Source: Mycobacterium colombiense | GTDB taxonomy: Bacteria; Actinomycetota; Actinomycetes; Mycobacteriales; Mycobacteriaceae | Assembly: GCF_003284975.1 (NCBI RefSeq) | Contig: NZ_QMEU01000003.1 | Location: 62,001-126,000 of the forward strand | Direction: 5' to 3' | DNA length: 64,000 bases | Shown here: positions 44,126 through 52,107 of the stretch, piece by piece | How positions within the stretch are numbered: position 1 is the stretch's first letter | How the letters are laid out: each line of letters opens with the position of its first letter | Program-made: the position numbers and the translations under genes | The notes under the pieces: model-generated | The model's input: the letters and a program-made list of their open reading frames with translations, nothing else | The model's database searches: none | Told to the model about the DNA's origin: nothing

Positions 44126-44170
44126 GAATGCGGATAACCAGACGGTCAGCAAGTCCGAGGAGGAATGTCG

Positions 44171-45043
44171 ATGGCTGAGACTCAAGCACCTAAGTTAGGA
44201 TTCATCGGCCTGGGAAATTTGGGTGCGCCGATGGCCAAGCGGCTCGTCGAGTGGCCCGGCGGCCTGATTGTTTTCGACGTAAGATCCAACACGACAACGC
44301 CGTTCGCCCAAGCCGGCGCCGAGGTGGCCAGGACCGCGCGCGACGTGGCGGTCGCCGACATCATCAGTGTCATGGTGCTCAACGACGATCAAGTCCGCGG
44401 CGTGGTGGCCGACCTCACCGCTCACGCCAAACCCGGTACCGTCATCGCGATACATTCCACGATCGACCACAACACTGCGTCCGAACTGGCAAAGGAGCTC
44501 CAAGCCAAGGGTATTCAGCTCATCGATGCGCCGGTAAGCGGTGGTGTGGAGGCCGTCAAGACGGGTGCACTCGCTGTCATGGTGGGCGCGGACCGGGAGA
44601 CCTACGAACGGGTCAAGCCGGCGTTCAAACAGTGGGCGTCGATGGTCGTCCATGCCGGCGAGCCGGGCGCCGGCACACGAATGAAGCTGGCGCGCAACAT
44701 GCTGACCTTCACTTCCTTCGCGGCCGCTTGTGAGGCGATGCAGCTGGCCGAACGTGCGGGCCTCGATGTTCAAGCGTTGGGTCGTATTGTGCGTCATACA
44801 GACGTACAAAGCGGTGGCGCCGGCGCCATGATGTTTCGCGACGACATGAGCCGCCCACTCGACCCGGATCATTTTCTCTACCAGCCGTTCATGCACACCT
44901 GCGCGCTGGGAGAGAAGGATCTCAGCCTGGCGCTACGTCTTGGCAGGGAACTGGACGTCGATCTTCCGCTGGCCGAAATCGCCTTACGGAATCTGGCGGA
45001 AGGGCTAGGAGTTCCGCACTCGACTGTCGCGGATTCTCCCTGA
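44171..45043 (+). CDS. NAD(P)-dependent beta-hydroxyacid dehydrogenase (3-hydroxyisobutyrate dehydrogenase type)
   Basis: A 290-residue 6-phosphogluconate/3-hydroxyisobutyrate-type dehydrogenase. GFIGLGNLGAPMAKRL binds the dinucleotide, DAPVSGGVEAVKTGALAVMV is the substrate loop, and GTRMKLARNML has the catalytic Lys. It would oxidise a short beta-hydroxy acid to a semialdehyde or ketoacid. ATG 44171 is preferred with AGGAGG eight bases upstream; ATG 44165 is too close. The product of the adjacent aldolase could be a small hydroxyacid or aldehyde, so it may handle the released fragment. Confidence 0.88.
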   Translation: MAETQAPKLGFIGLGNLGAPMAKRLVEWPGGLIVFDVRSNTTTPFAQAGAEVARTARDVAVADIISVMVLNDDQVRGVVADLTAHAKPGTVIAIHSTIDHNTASELAKELQAKGIQLIDAPVSGGVEAVKTGALAVMVGADRETYERVKPAFKQWASMVVHAGEPGAGTRMKLARNMLTFTSFAAACEAMQLAERAGLDVQALGRIVRHTDVQSGGAGAMMFRDDMSRPLDPDHFLYQPFMHTCALGEKDLSLALRLGRELDVDLPLAEIALRNLAEGLGVPHSTVADSP

Positions 45044-45075
45044 ACCGGTGACGCGGATAACTCGAGGCCATCGGG

Positions 45076-45669
45076 TCAGCGCGTCGCCAGGCCACTCATC
45101 AACGTGTCTATTAGCCCGTCGTAACGTCCGATCGTCTCGCCAACCGTCGTTGTGACGCTGAGCATGCGATATAGCGTGGCTCCAATCAATGCGTCAGCGG
45201 CAGCTTCGATGTCGGCATCGGCGCGAATTTGACTGCACGCGATTCCGGTTTGCAACCGCTGCATCACCGCGTCGTGGAAGCGGCCAGTAAGTTGTTGGTA
45301 CAAGGTGTCGCGGTCTTGAAGGTTCTCAGCCGCGGCAGCGGCAAGAGCGCGGACGAGTGCGATGTTCTCCGGGGCGGCACTGAGCGCGGCAGATTCGTGC
45401 ATCCAAGTCCTCAAATCTTCGACCGTGTCTCCCGTATCAGGAAGCGTGAAGTCGGCTTGCGCATAGGCCTGCATTACCGCTTCGGCCACCAAAGGAGCTT
45501 TCGACGGCCACCGTCTATAAACCGTTTGCGTTCCCACTCCGGCATTGGCGGCAACCTTGTCCATTGACACCCCGCCGTACCCCACTTCCACCAGCAGGCT
45601 GCGGGTGGCGTCAAGGATCGCCTCATGCACAGCCGCGCTACGCGGTCGCCCTCGGCGGTTTTGGCTCAC
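45076..45669 (-). CDS. TetR family transcriptional regulator
   Basis: A 197-residue TetR: HEAILDATRSLLVEVGYGGV, SMDKVAANAGVGTQTVYRRW, then a ligand domain of the TetR_C_11-like kind ending LIDTLMSGLATR. It is unlike the 83%-identical pair. It is divergent from the SDR at 45871, and the 200-base gap holds a perfect 7-base-arm inverted repeat (45762-45784), the best operator candidate in the window. It converges with the dehydrogenase gene at 45043. Confidence 0.92.
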   Translation of the reverse strand: MSQNRRGRPRSAAVHEAILDATRSLLVEVGYGGVSMDKVAANAGVGTQTVYRRWPSKAPLVAEAVMQAYAQADFTLPDTGDTVEDLRTWMHESAALSAAPENIALVRALAAAAAENLQDRDTLYQQLTGRFHDAVMQRLQTGIACSQIRADADIEAAADALIGATLYRMLSVTTTVGETIGRYDGLIDTLMSGLATR

Positions 45670-45761
45670 GTCACGACCCTAAAGCAACTTTAAAGCCCCT
45701 GAGTCGTCTGTCTGGGCGAGGCACTTTGCCTGTGTACATGGGCGGCGCAACGTGCGATGAT

Positions 45762-45784
45762 TTACGAGAAAAATAATCTCGTAA
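45762..45784. promoter_or_regulatory. Perfect inverted repeat operator TTACGAG-N9-CTCGTAA
   Basis: Seven-base perfect arms separated by an AT-rich nine-base spacer lie between the TetR gene (start 45669) and the SDR gene (start 45871). The spacing and symmetry are typical for a TetR dimer. The element is absent elsewhere in the promoters I examined, so it is probably specific for the adjacent regulator. Confidence 0.6.
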
Positions 45785-45870
45785 TAGTGGCCGCCCGTTC
45801 AAACAGCCGGATTAGAGCGGGTGATGAGTAGGTCCGGACTGGGACTTCGCGTCGAGCAGAAAGGTAGCGA

Positions 45871-46725
45871 GTGCGCGAATTGTGTGTCATCACCGGAGCT
45901 GCGGGTGGCATCGGACTCGCCGCAGCGAAGATCGTCGGACGCGACCACTCGGTCGTCATCAGCGATGTCAGTGAAGCCCGTCTCGACGCGGCGGCGACGG
46001 AACTACGGTCACTCGGCGTCGAGTGCAAGCCCGTCGTGGTTGACGTCACCAACCATGACTCTGTCGCCGAGTTGGTCTGCGAATCAGAGGCATTCGGTAC
46101 GGTTGCCTCGGTCATCCACACCGCAGGGGTGAGTCCCAGCATGGGTTCAGCCGAGCTGATCATCCGGATCAATGCGCTGGGCACGGTCAACGTGAACGAA
46201 GCTTTCTACCGACTCCTGGAGGAAGGCTTTGCGATCGTCAACGTTGCGTCGATGGCGGCGCACACCTTTCCGCGAGTGTTAGTACCTAAAGGGCGTTTCA
46301 AGTACGCGCTGCGCAACCAGGACGTCTTCGTGAAGAAGATGACATCGGCGTGCAACGTCGTGCCTACCAAGATGCGGCCAGGGTTCGCATATTCGATCAG
46401 CAAGAACTTCGTAACGTGGTACTGCTCCTCACAGGCGGCCAGGTTCGGCGAGCGCGGCGGAAGAATTGTCTCGGTATCTCCTGGCACCATCGACACACCC
46501 ATGGGGAGATTGGAGGAACGAGCCGGCTCGGGAGCGATGTTGCATTATGCCGCGTTGAAGCGGTTCGGCAGACCCGAGGAAGTCGCAGAACTTTTGGCTT
46601 TCTGCGCGGACACGAAGGCCAGCTATATGACTGGCGTCGATATCGCCTGCGACGGCGGCGTTCTCGCGGCGTTCACGATGAGAGACATGATCGCCGTGGC
46701 TCGCAACACCCGGCAACTTCAATGA
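45871..46725 (+). CDS. SDR family oxidoreductase
   Basis: A 284-residue SDR with TGAAGGIGLAAA, IHTAGVSP in place of NNAG, a Ser in IVNVASMAAH, and YSISK. A 30-residue insert (RVLVPKGRFKYALRNQDVFV and on) precedes the Tyr, as in larger mycobacterial SDRs. GTG 45871 is the start, with AAAGGTAGCGA just before it. It shares an ATGA overlap with the next, DoxX-like gene. The neighbouring TetR and the operator at 45762 suggest inducible expression with the P450 downstream. Confidence 0.86.
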   Translation: MRELCVITGAAGGIGLAAAKIVGRDHSVVISDVSEARLDAAATELRSLGVECKPVVVDVTNHDSVAELVCESEAFGTVASVIHTAGVSPSMGSAELIIRINALGTVNVNEAFYRLLEEGFAIVNVASMAAHTFPRVLVPKGRFKYALRNQDVFVKKMTSACNVVPTKMRPGFAYSISKNFVTWYCSSQAARFGERGGRIVSVSPGTIDTPMGRLEERAGSGAMLHYAALKRFGRPEEVAELLAFCADTKASYMTGVDIACDGGVLAAFTMRDMIAVARNTRQLQ

Positions 46726-47048
46726 ACGACACAATGACTCGTCGTTCGGAAAGGGGCCGCAAACGGTGCGTCGCTGTCATTGTTGCCATGATCGGTGTTG
46801 CACATTTCTGCGTTCCACGGTTCTTCGACCCCATCAACCGCCTCGGCTTTGCCGAACACGCGCGCATGTTCACCTACATCAATGGTGCCATCGAAACGAC
46901 GATCGGGGTCATGATGGCGAATCCTCGAATGAGTCGGCAGTCGACCATCGTATCTGCTTGTTACGTCATTCATTTGACGACCAACATCGTCTGCAATCAG
47001 GTTCGAATTCGGCGCGGAGGCAGTCAGGGGAGCCGGTGGCTCGGGTAG
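46722..47048 (+). CDS. Small DoxX-like membrane protein
   Basis: A 108-residue protein with a basic N-terminus (RRSERGRKR) and about three hydrophobic segments: CVAVIVAMIGVAHFCVPRFF, TYINGAIETTIGVMMAN and IVSACYVIHLTTNIV. The 'GVAHF..P..F' pattern suggests the DoxX-like family. Function is unknown; relatives are linked to redox or thiol stress. The start ATG 46722 overlaps the SDR stop. The base composition is noticeably less GC-rich than the genes around it, a possible sign of later acquisition. Confidence 0.65.
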   Translation: MNDTMTRRSERGRKRCVAVIVAMIGVAHFCVPRFFDPINRLGFAEHARMFTYINGAIETTIGVMMANPRMSRQSTIVSACYVIHLTTNIVCNQVRIRRGGSQGSRWLG

Positions 47049-47059
47049 GGGCAGAGAAA

Positions 47060-48352
47060 ATGTCGATCAGTCAGACCGCCCAAGGGGTTGCCGAAGCCAT
47101 TAGGCCGTTCAGTAATGCCGTTCGGATGAACCTCGCTGCCGCGATACGCACCCGCCGACGCGGCTACGACGCTTGGACGGGCGCGGTGAATACAGACTAT
47201 GACCCACAGAATCCGATCACCGCTGCCCAACCATTCGACGCCTACCGGGCTCTACACAGAAGCGGCCGCGTGCACTACAACCCCAGGCGAGCCACCTGGA
47301 TCGTCAGCCGACTCGACGACGTGCGAGCTGCACTGCGCGACACCGATCAGGTCACCAGTACGCAAGGGGTCACCCGATTGAGGATGTCGGCACCGCTCGC
47401 GGTGCTGACCGACGGTGAAGAACACACCCGACTCCGTAAGCAGATTCAGCCGGGATTCAGCAAGGGAGCCATGAGCGCATGGCAGGAAATCGTCGAGAAG
47501 CTGGCTGTGGAACTTGTCTCCGACCTGTTGAACAACCCCGGCTGCGATGTCGTGCAGCACTTGGCGATACCGATGCCGATCCGTCTGATCGCGCAGATCC
47601 TCGGGGTACCCGAAGGCGACGTCAATGACTTCCGGCGGTGGTCAGAAAACGCTGTGAAAGTCATGGAATTCACCCCGACACGCCTCGCAGAGGCTGTCAG
47701 ATCCATATCCGCGATGGTGGCGTTGCAGCGCTACTTCGTGAAGCAATTCGCAGAGGGTGGGCTAAAGGGATCGGGCACTGTGCTGGGGCGACTCCTCCAA
47801 CACAACACCGATGGCAGTCTCACCGATCGTCAGCTTTGGCTGATCGCGATTCACCTGTTGATCGCCGGGAATGAAACGACCACGAACCTTCTCGGTGGAA
47901 TGTTCGACACTCTCGCCCGTCACTCCGATCAGTACGACTTGATCCGCGCCAACCCCGACCTCGTCCCGATCGCCGTCGAGGAGCAACTTCGCATCACGAC
48001 CCCGATACAAAACCTCTACCGTTACACCCGCGCCGACTATCAAATCGGCGGCGTCACCATCCCCTCCGGATCACGCCTCCTTTTGTCCTTCGGGGCGGCG
48101 AATCGCGACCCGGCAGTCTTCGACCAACCTGACGAGTACCGCGCCGACCGCAACCCGCGAGCTCACGTCGCTTTCGGCTACGGCGCACACATGTGCATAG
48201 GAGCGCCACTGGCTCGAATGGAAGCCCAAGCCGTGCTGCGACAACTCGTCACCCACGTCAAACGGATCGCTCCCGGCGGCCCCACAGAATGGTCGACCCA
48301 TAGTTCGTTACGCGGTCCGACCCACCTACCGCTCCACCTGACGCCAGCCTGA
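47060..48352 (+). CDS. Cytochrome P450 monooxygenase
   Basis: A 430-residue P450 with an N-terminal extension of about 50 residues before the fold. The I-helix is LLIAGNETTTNLLGG, the ExxR motif is EEQLR, and the haem loop is FGYGAHMCIGAPLARMEAQ. ATG 47060 is preferred; GTG 47036 upstream is possible. It is unlike the other three P450s in sequence. It follows the SDR and DoxX-like genes in one operon and is the last gene before the non-coding tRNA junction at 48.4 kb. Confidence 0.92.
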   Translation: MSISQTAQGVAEAIRPFSNAVRMNLAAAIRTRRRGYDAWTGAVNTDYDPQNPITAAQPFDAYRALHRSGRVHYNPRRATWIVSRLDDVRAALRDTDQVTSTQGVTRLRMSAPLAVLTDGEEHTRLRKQIQPGFSKGAMSAWQEIVEKLAVELVSDLLNNPGCDVVQHLAIPMPIRLIAQILGVPEGDVNDFRRWSENAVKVMEFTPTRLAEAVRSISAMVALQRYFVKQFAEGGLKGSGTVLGRLLQHNTDGSLTDRQLWLIAIHLLIAGNETTTNLLGGMFDTLARHSDQYDLIRANPDLVPIAVEEQLRITTPIQNLYRYTRADYQIGGVTIPSGSRLLLSFGAANRDPAVFDQPDEYRADRNPRAHVAFGYGAHMCIGAPLARMEAQAVLRQLVTHVKRIAPGGPTEWSTHSSLRGPTHLPLHLTPA

Positions 48353-48753
48353 CCGACCCTTCCGCGCGAGAAAGGCGGCAGGAACGGATGTCCCCCTGCA
48401 ACCCCCCATCCGCAGGTATTGCCTATTCCCCGTCGAATTCGCTGACCTGGTCTTGGATCCAGAGCGTCAATCAAAACATTGCATTGCCATCGAGGGTGCG
48501 TGCGGCTACAGCGCACAGCTGTCACATTCATTCCGGCTGGGTGGTCCACTGTTGATGGAGGCGCAGCGCGTCAAGGGGGGCGACTCTGGCGCGCCCCAGC
48601 TATCCCGATACTGGGTCGCTACAGTCGCAACAACTGCGCTGGCTAGTGCTGGCACGCGCTACAGAAGATCACACGGAGATCGCACGGAGATCGCATGCGC
48701 CGACTCGCGCGTACGCTCCAAAATGGCCTCTGAACAGGTAATTTATCAGGTTG
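48353..48753. other. Gene-free interval next to tRNA-Arg
   Basis: About 400 bases between the P450 stop and the tRNA hold no ORF with recognisable homology. Apparent ORFs here read through antisense tRNA sequence. A short direct repeat (CACGGAGATCG twice) is near 48676-48697. It may be the scar of an insertion at the tRNA, but no integrase remnant is seen. Confidence 0.5.
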
Positions 48754-48826
48754 TGCCCCCGGCAGGATTCGAACCTGCGACACCGGCTTTAGGAGAGCCG
48801 TGCTCTATCCCCTGAGCTACGAGGGC
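48754..48826 (-). tRNA. tRNA-Arg (anticodon CCU)
   Basis: The minus strand folds as a complete 73-base tRNA. The acceptor stem GCCCTCG pairs with CGGGGGC, the anticodon stem is CGGCT/AGCCG with loop CTCCTAA, and TTCGAAT forms the T-loop. The anticodon CCT reads the AGG arginine codon. The 3' CCA is not encoded (A73 is followed by CAA). The 3' end faces the accessory region to the left, the usual orientation for a tRNA used as an integration site. Confidence 0.95.
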
Positions 48827-48874
48827 GGACGGGCCTGAGCTTACCGGCAGTTCGACCCCTGAATCGCCACGGCG

Positions 48875-49699
48875 TCAGCGCAGTTCGGCGATCACCTTCG
48901 AGAAGTTCTCGATGTTGTTGTCCTGCACGGTGAAGGACGAGACGCCGTACTTCTCCCGGTACCCGGACAAGGTGTCGGCGATCTCGCGCGGCGAACCGCT
49001 GAGCACCGAGGGCTGCGACAGGATCTCCTCGTCGGACAGGTCCGGCGAATAGGCGCGGGTCAGCTTTAAGTCGGGCTCGGTCTCGCCGGCCCGCGGCATC
49101 GCCGTGATGGCCAGATTCAGCTCCAGCGAGTCGAACCGATCTCCGGCGGCCTTGCGGACGAAGTCGACCCGCTCGGCGAAGGGGTCCTCGACGTCGCGCA
49201 CCCTGGATCCGGTCAGCCCGATGATGTCGGCGTTGCGGGCGGCGATGGTCAGCACCCGATCGCCGTTGCCGGCGATGATCAGCGGCGTCGTCGGGTGATG
49301 TTGCTTCAGATAGCCGGTCATGTGTTCGAGGTAGTCGACCCGCTCGCGGGCGCTGGGATACGGGATCTCCGCGGCTTCGAACTCCTCGCGGACGTAACCG
49401 GTGCCCAGTCCGATCTCCAGGCGGCCGTCGCTGAGCAGGTCCAGAGCCTGCATGTCCCGGCTGAGCAGGGCCGGCTTGTAGAACGCGGAATTGAGCACAT
49501 ACATGCTCAGCCGCAGCGTCGTGGTGACCATCGCGACCGCGGTCAGCGTCGGGAAGGGCGCGGCGGCACCCAAATGGTCGGGCACGCAAAGAATGTCGAA
49601 GCCGGCGTCCTCAGCGCGCTTGGCCCTGTCCAGCAGGGCCTCGCGCGACTTGAAGAACCGCATGCTCATTCCGAAGCGAAAATCCTTGGCCACCAACAC
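48875..49699 (-). CDS. LLM-class (F420-dependent type) flavin oxidoreductase
   Basis: A 274-residue luciferase-like TIM-barrel. RAKRAEDAGFDILCVPDHLG, MYVLNSAFYKPALLSRDMQA, DLLSDGRLEIGLGTGYVREE and TPLIIAGNGDRVLTIAARNA are diagnostic. The 'VPDHLG' and 'DGRLEIGLGTGYV' motifs are typical of mycobacterial F420-linked enzymes. The C-terminus (LSGSPREIADTLSGYREKYG) is the LLM sensor-like end. ATG 49699 is used. It lies just left of the cyclotransferase fusion gene on the same strand with a seven-base gap. Confidence 0.88.
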   Translation of the reverse strand: MLVAKDFRFGMSMRFFKSREALLDRAKRAEDAGFDILCVPDHLGAAAPFPTLTAVAMVTTTLRLSMYVLNSAFYKPALLSRDMQALDLLSDGRLEIGLGTGYVREEFEAAEIPYPSARERVDYLEHMTGYLKQHHPTTPLIIAGNGDRVLTIAARNADIIGLTGSRVRDVEDPFAERVDFVRKAAGDRFDSLELNLAITAMPRAGETEPDLKLTRAYSPDLSDEEILSQPSVLSGSPREIADTLSGYREKYGVSSFTVQDNNIENFSKVIAELR

Positions 49700-49706
49700 T
49701 CTCCGT

Positions 49707-50780
49707 TCAACGATGCAATATCGACCAACTGCGGGCGGCGTCGGCCAACCCCTGGATCAGGGCGCTGGTGACCGACGACAAACCGTCGTCACCCGGCAGC
49801 GGGCTGCGCGGGCTGATCCCGCGGACCCGCGCCGAGAGCTCCAGCTGGGTTCCACCGGCGCGCACCCGGTTCACCGGGTTGCGCGGATGCAGGCCACGCA
49901 GTTCCGGTGGGATCTCGTCGAGGTCGGTGATCAACTGGTAGCCGGCCAGCCGGACGTGCCGGGTCAGGTGGGCGGCCAGCGCCCGGTTGCGGCCCCCCGC
50001 CAGTAGCTGGGTGCTGCGCCCGTCGCGGCCATATCCGTGCACCGACACCGCGACGTCGACATGGTCGAGGAACTCGGCGAGCCGAGCTGACTCGGCCCGA
50101 TCGAACAGGGCCGACGCCAGGTGGTGCGGATAGTGGTCGGGATGGCGCACCACATACACCGACGCGCCGGCCGCCTCGGCGGCGCGTTCGGCGATCACGT
50201 CCGTCATCTCTTCGAGCCCACCGCCGTGGATCGCCAAAAAGCCAAAACGCGAACGTAATTGGCAGCTCTCCGTCACCCCGGGCTCGCGCAGCAATGCCGA
50301 AAGCGATTGCGGTCCAGGCCCGGACGTCGGCGACTTCGGGCGGGGCCAGCCGGCCGGATCCCAGCGGCGCAAGAAGTCGACCCAGCGTTGCGGCAACCCG
50401 TGCTGGGTGGCGCCGTCGATGATCTTGGGTAAGTAGCCCGGCCGGGGCGGGCCCGGCGTCACCCGGTGGTCGATGTACACCCAGGCCGGCGCCGGCCCGT
50501 CGTCGGTGTGCACGGTCATTTCGTCGCGCCGGTAGCGCACCGGCACACCCTCGGCGCTGTCCAGGGTCGCCAAGTCACCGTCGGAGATCTGCCAGACCAC
50601 CCCGTACACCTGGTTACCGGCGAGCGGTTCGACGGTGGCCACGCCGCGCTGATTGATCAGCCAGTCGTGATCGGCCAGCACGGCCGTCCGCGGATCCGCG
50701 GCGTCGGGACAGCGCTGCGCCATCTGACGGACGCATAGGTTCGACCCGTATGCGAAGTACAGATGCCGGCGGGCCGGCAT
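49707..50780 (-). CDS. Fusion of gamma-glutamylcyclotransferase and poly-gamma-glutamate hydrolase domains
   Basis: A 357-residue two-domain protein. The first 140 residues have the gamma-glutamylcyclotransferase-like fold with the diagnostic YFAYGSNL loop and an acidic active site, expected to release 5-oxoproline from gamma-glutamyl amines. The second half (about 180-350) resembles the poly-gamma-glutamate hydrolase family (RSRFGFLAIHGGGLEEMTDV, HPDHYPHHL, DVAVSVHGYGRDGRSTQLLA). Both act on gamma-glutamyl bonds, so the fusion is chemically consistent. The stop abuts the mntH stop region on the same strand. Confidence 0.82.
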   Translation of the reverse strand: MPARRHLYFAYGSNLCVRQMAQRCPDAADPRTAVLADHDWLINQRGVATVEPLAGNQVYGVVWQISDGDLATLDSAEGVPVRYRRDEMTVHTDDGPAPAWVYIDHRVTPGPPRPGYLPKIIDGATQHGLPQRWVDFLRRWDPAGWPRPKSPTSGPGPQSLSALLREPGVTESCQLRSRFGFLAIHGGGLEEMTDVIAERAAEAAGASVYVVRHPDHYPHHLASALFDRAESARLAEFLDHVDVAVSVHGYGRDGRSTQLLAGGRNRALAAHLTRHVRLAGYQLITDLDEIPPELRGLHPRNPVNRVRAGGTQLELSARVRGISPRSPLPGDDGLSSVTSALIQGLADAARSWSILHR

Positions 50781-52007
50781 TCAGCCGGTCACCGTCAGCC
50801 AGATGAGCACCACGTTAAGCAGACTAATCAATACGCCGACGGCCCAGCCGAGAATGGTGGTGATGCGGTGGTTGACGTCGCCGCCCATCAGGCCGCGATC
50901 GCTGGTCAGCTTGATCAAAGGCAGCACCGCAAAAGGGATTCCGAACGACAACACCACCTGAGACAGCACCAGCGCGCGGGTGGGATCGAACCCCACCGCC
51001 AGGATCACCAGGGCGGGCACCAGGGTGATCAACCGGCGCGCCACCATGGGGACCGAGCGGTGCAGCAACCCCTGCATGATCATGGCGCCGGCGTAGGCGC
51101 CCACCGACGACGACGCCAGACCCGACGCGAGCAGCCCGACCGCGAACAGCACCGCGATGGCCGCGCCCAGCGTGTTGTGGATCGCGGAATAGGCGCCCTC
51201 GATGGAGGCGCTCACGTCGCGGTGCTGCAGGTTGACCGCGGCGATGATCAGCATGACGGCGTTCACCGTGCCGGCCACAGTCATCGCCAGCACGACGTCC
51301 CAGCGGGTGATGCGCAACAACAGGCGCCGATGCGATCCCTCGTCGGGATGTCCGTGCCGGTCCAGGACCAGGCCCGAATGCATGTAGACCGCGTGCGGCA
51401 TGACGGTGGCACCCAGGATGGCGGCCGCCAACAGCACACTTTCCGTGCCGCGGAACCGGGGGACCAGGCCGCCGAGCATCTCCTCCGGAGGGGCGGTCTT
51501 GACGAAGAAGCTCGCCGCGAACCCGACCGCGATCACCAGCAGCAGACCGGTGATGACGCGCTCGAAGATGATCTGTCCGCGCCGGTCTTGAATCCCCAAC
51601 AGCAGCAGGGCGACCAGGCCGGTGATCACGCCGCCCACCAGCAGCGGCAGGTTGAACAGAATGTGTAAGGCGATGGCCCCGCCGACGACCTCGGCCGCAT
51701 CGGTGGCGATGGCCACCAGTTCGGCCTGAGCCCAGTAGACGAGCCGCGCCGGGCGGCCCATCCGCTTGCCGATCGTGGCGGGCAGGGAGCGCCCGGTGAC
51801 CAGCCCCAGCTTCGCCGACAGGTACTGCACCAGCCCCGCCAGCACGTTAGCCGCCACGATCACCCACAACAGCAGGTAGCCGTACTGCGAGCCGGCGCTG
51901 ACGTTGGCCGCGACGTTTCCGGGGTCGACGTAGGCGATCGCGGCGACGAACGCGGGGCCGAGCAAGTACCAGTTGCCCTTGAGCGAGCCCTGGGTGCGCT
52001 GCCCCAA
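50781..52007 (-). CDS. mntH: Nramp-family divalent metal (Mn2+/Fe2+) transporter MntH
   Basis: A 408-residue proton-coupled metal transporter with about 11 membrane helices. The metal-binding motifs are DPGNVAANV in TM1 and MPHAVYMHS in TM6, both intact. The sequence LLGPAFVAAIAYVDPGN and its C-terminus LLNVVLIWLTVTG match M. tuberculosis MntH as I recall it. It would import Mn2+ during metal starvation. TTG 52007 is the only good start after the in-frame stop; GAGG lies upstream. The spacer contains TCACTT-N12-AAGTGA (52023-52046), a possible regulator site. An MntR-type box was not recognised. Confidence 0.95.
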   Translation of the reverse strand: MGQRTQGSLKGNWYLLGPAFVAAIAYVDPGNVAANVSAGSQYGYLLLWVIVAANVLAGLVQYLSAKLGLVTGRSLPATIGKRMGRPARLVYWAQAELVAIATDAAEVVGGAIALHILFNLPLLVGGVITGLVALLLLGIQDRRGQIIFERVITGLLLVIAVGFAASFFVKTAPPEEMLGGLVPRFRGTESVLLAAAILGATVMPHAVYMHSGLVLDRHGHPDEGSHRRLLLRITRWDVVLAMTVAGTVNAVMLIIAAVNLQHRDVSASIEGAYSAIHNTLGAAIAVLFAVGLLASGLASSSVGAYAGAMIMQGLLHRSVPMVARRLITLVPALVILAVGFDPTRALVLSQVVLSFGIPFAVLPLIKLTSDRGLMGGDVNHRITTILGWAVGVLISLLNVVLIWLTVTG

Positions 52008-52107
52008 CGTGCCGACCTCGATTCACTTCACCGAATAAGAAAGTGAGGGTAGTCGAACATCTGGGCGCCACCCGCAGCGGCTAGGGCGTTTCCCAGCCAT
52101 TTGGGCG

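Noticed and set aside
46766..47059. 98-residue N-terminal extension of the last P450
   Set aside because: It overlaps the DoxX-like gene in another frame and is Cys/His-rich without P450 similarity; ATG 47060 gives a normal protein.
48453..48815. Plus-strand ORF ending in a PPAGFEPATPALGEPCSIP-like tail
   Set aside because: That tail is the translation of the antisense tRNA-Arg, a well-known artefact, and the rest has no recognisable domain.
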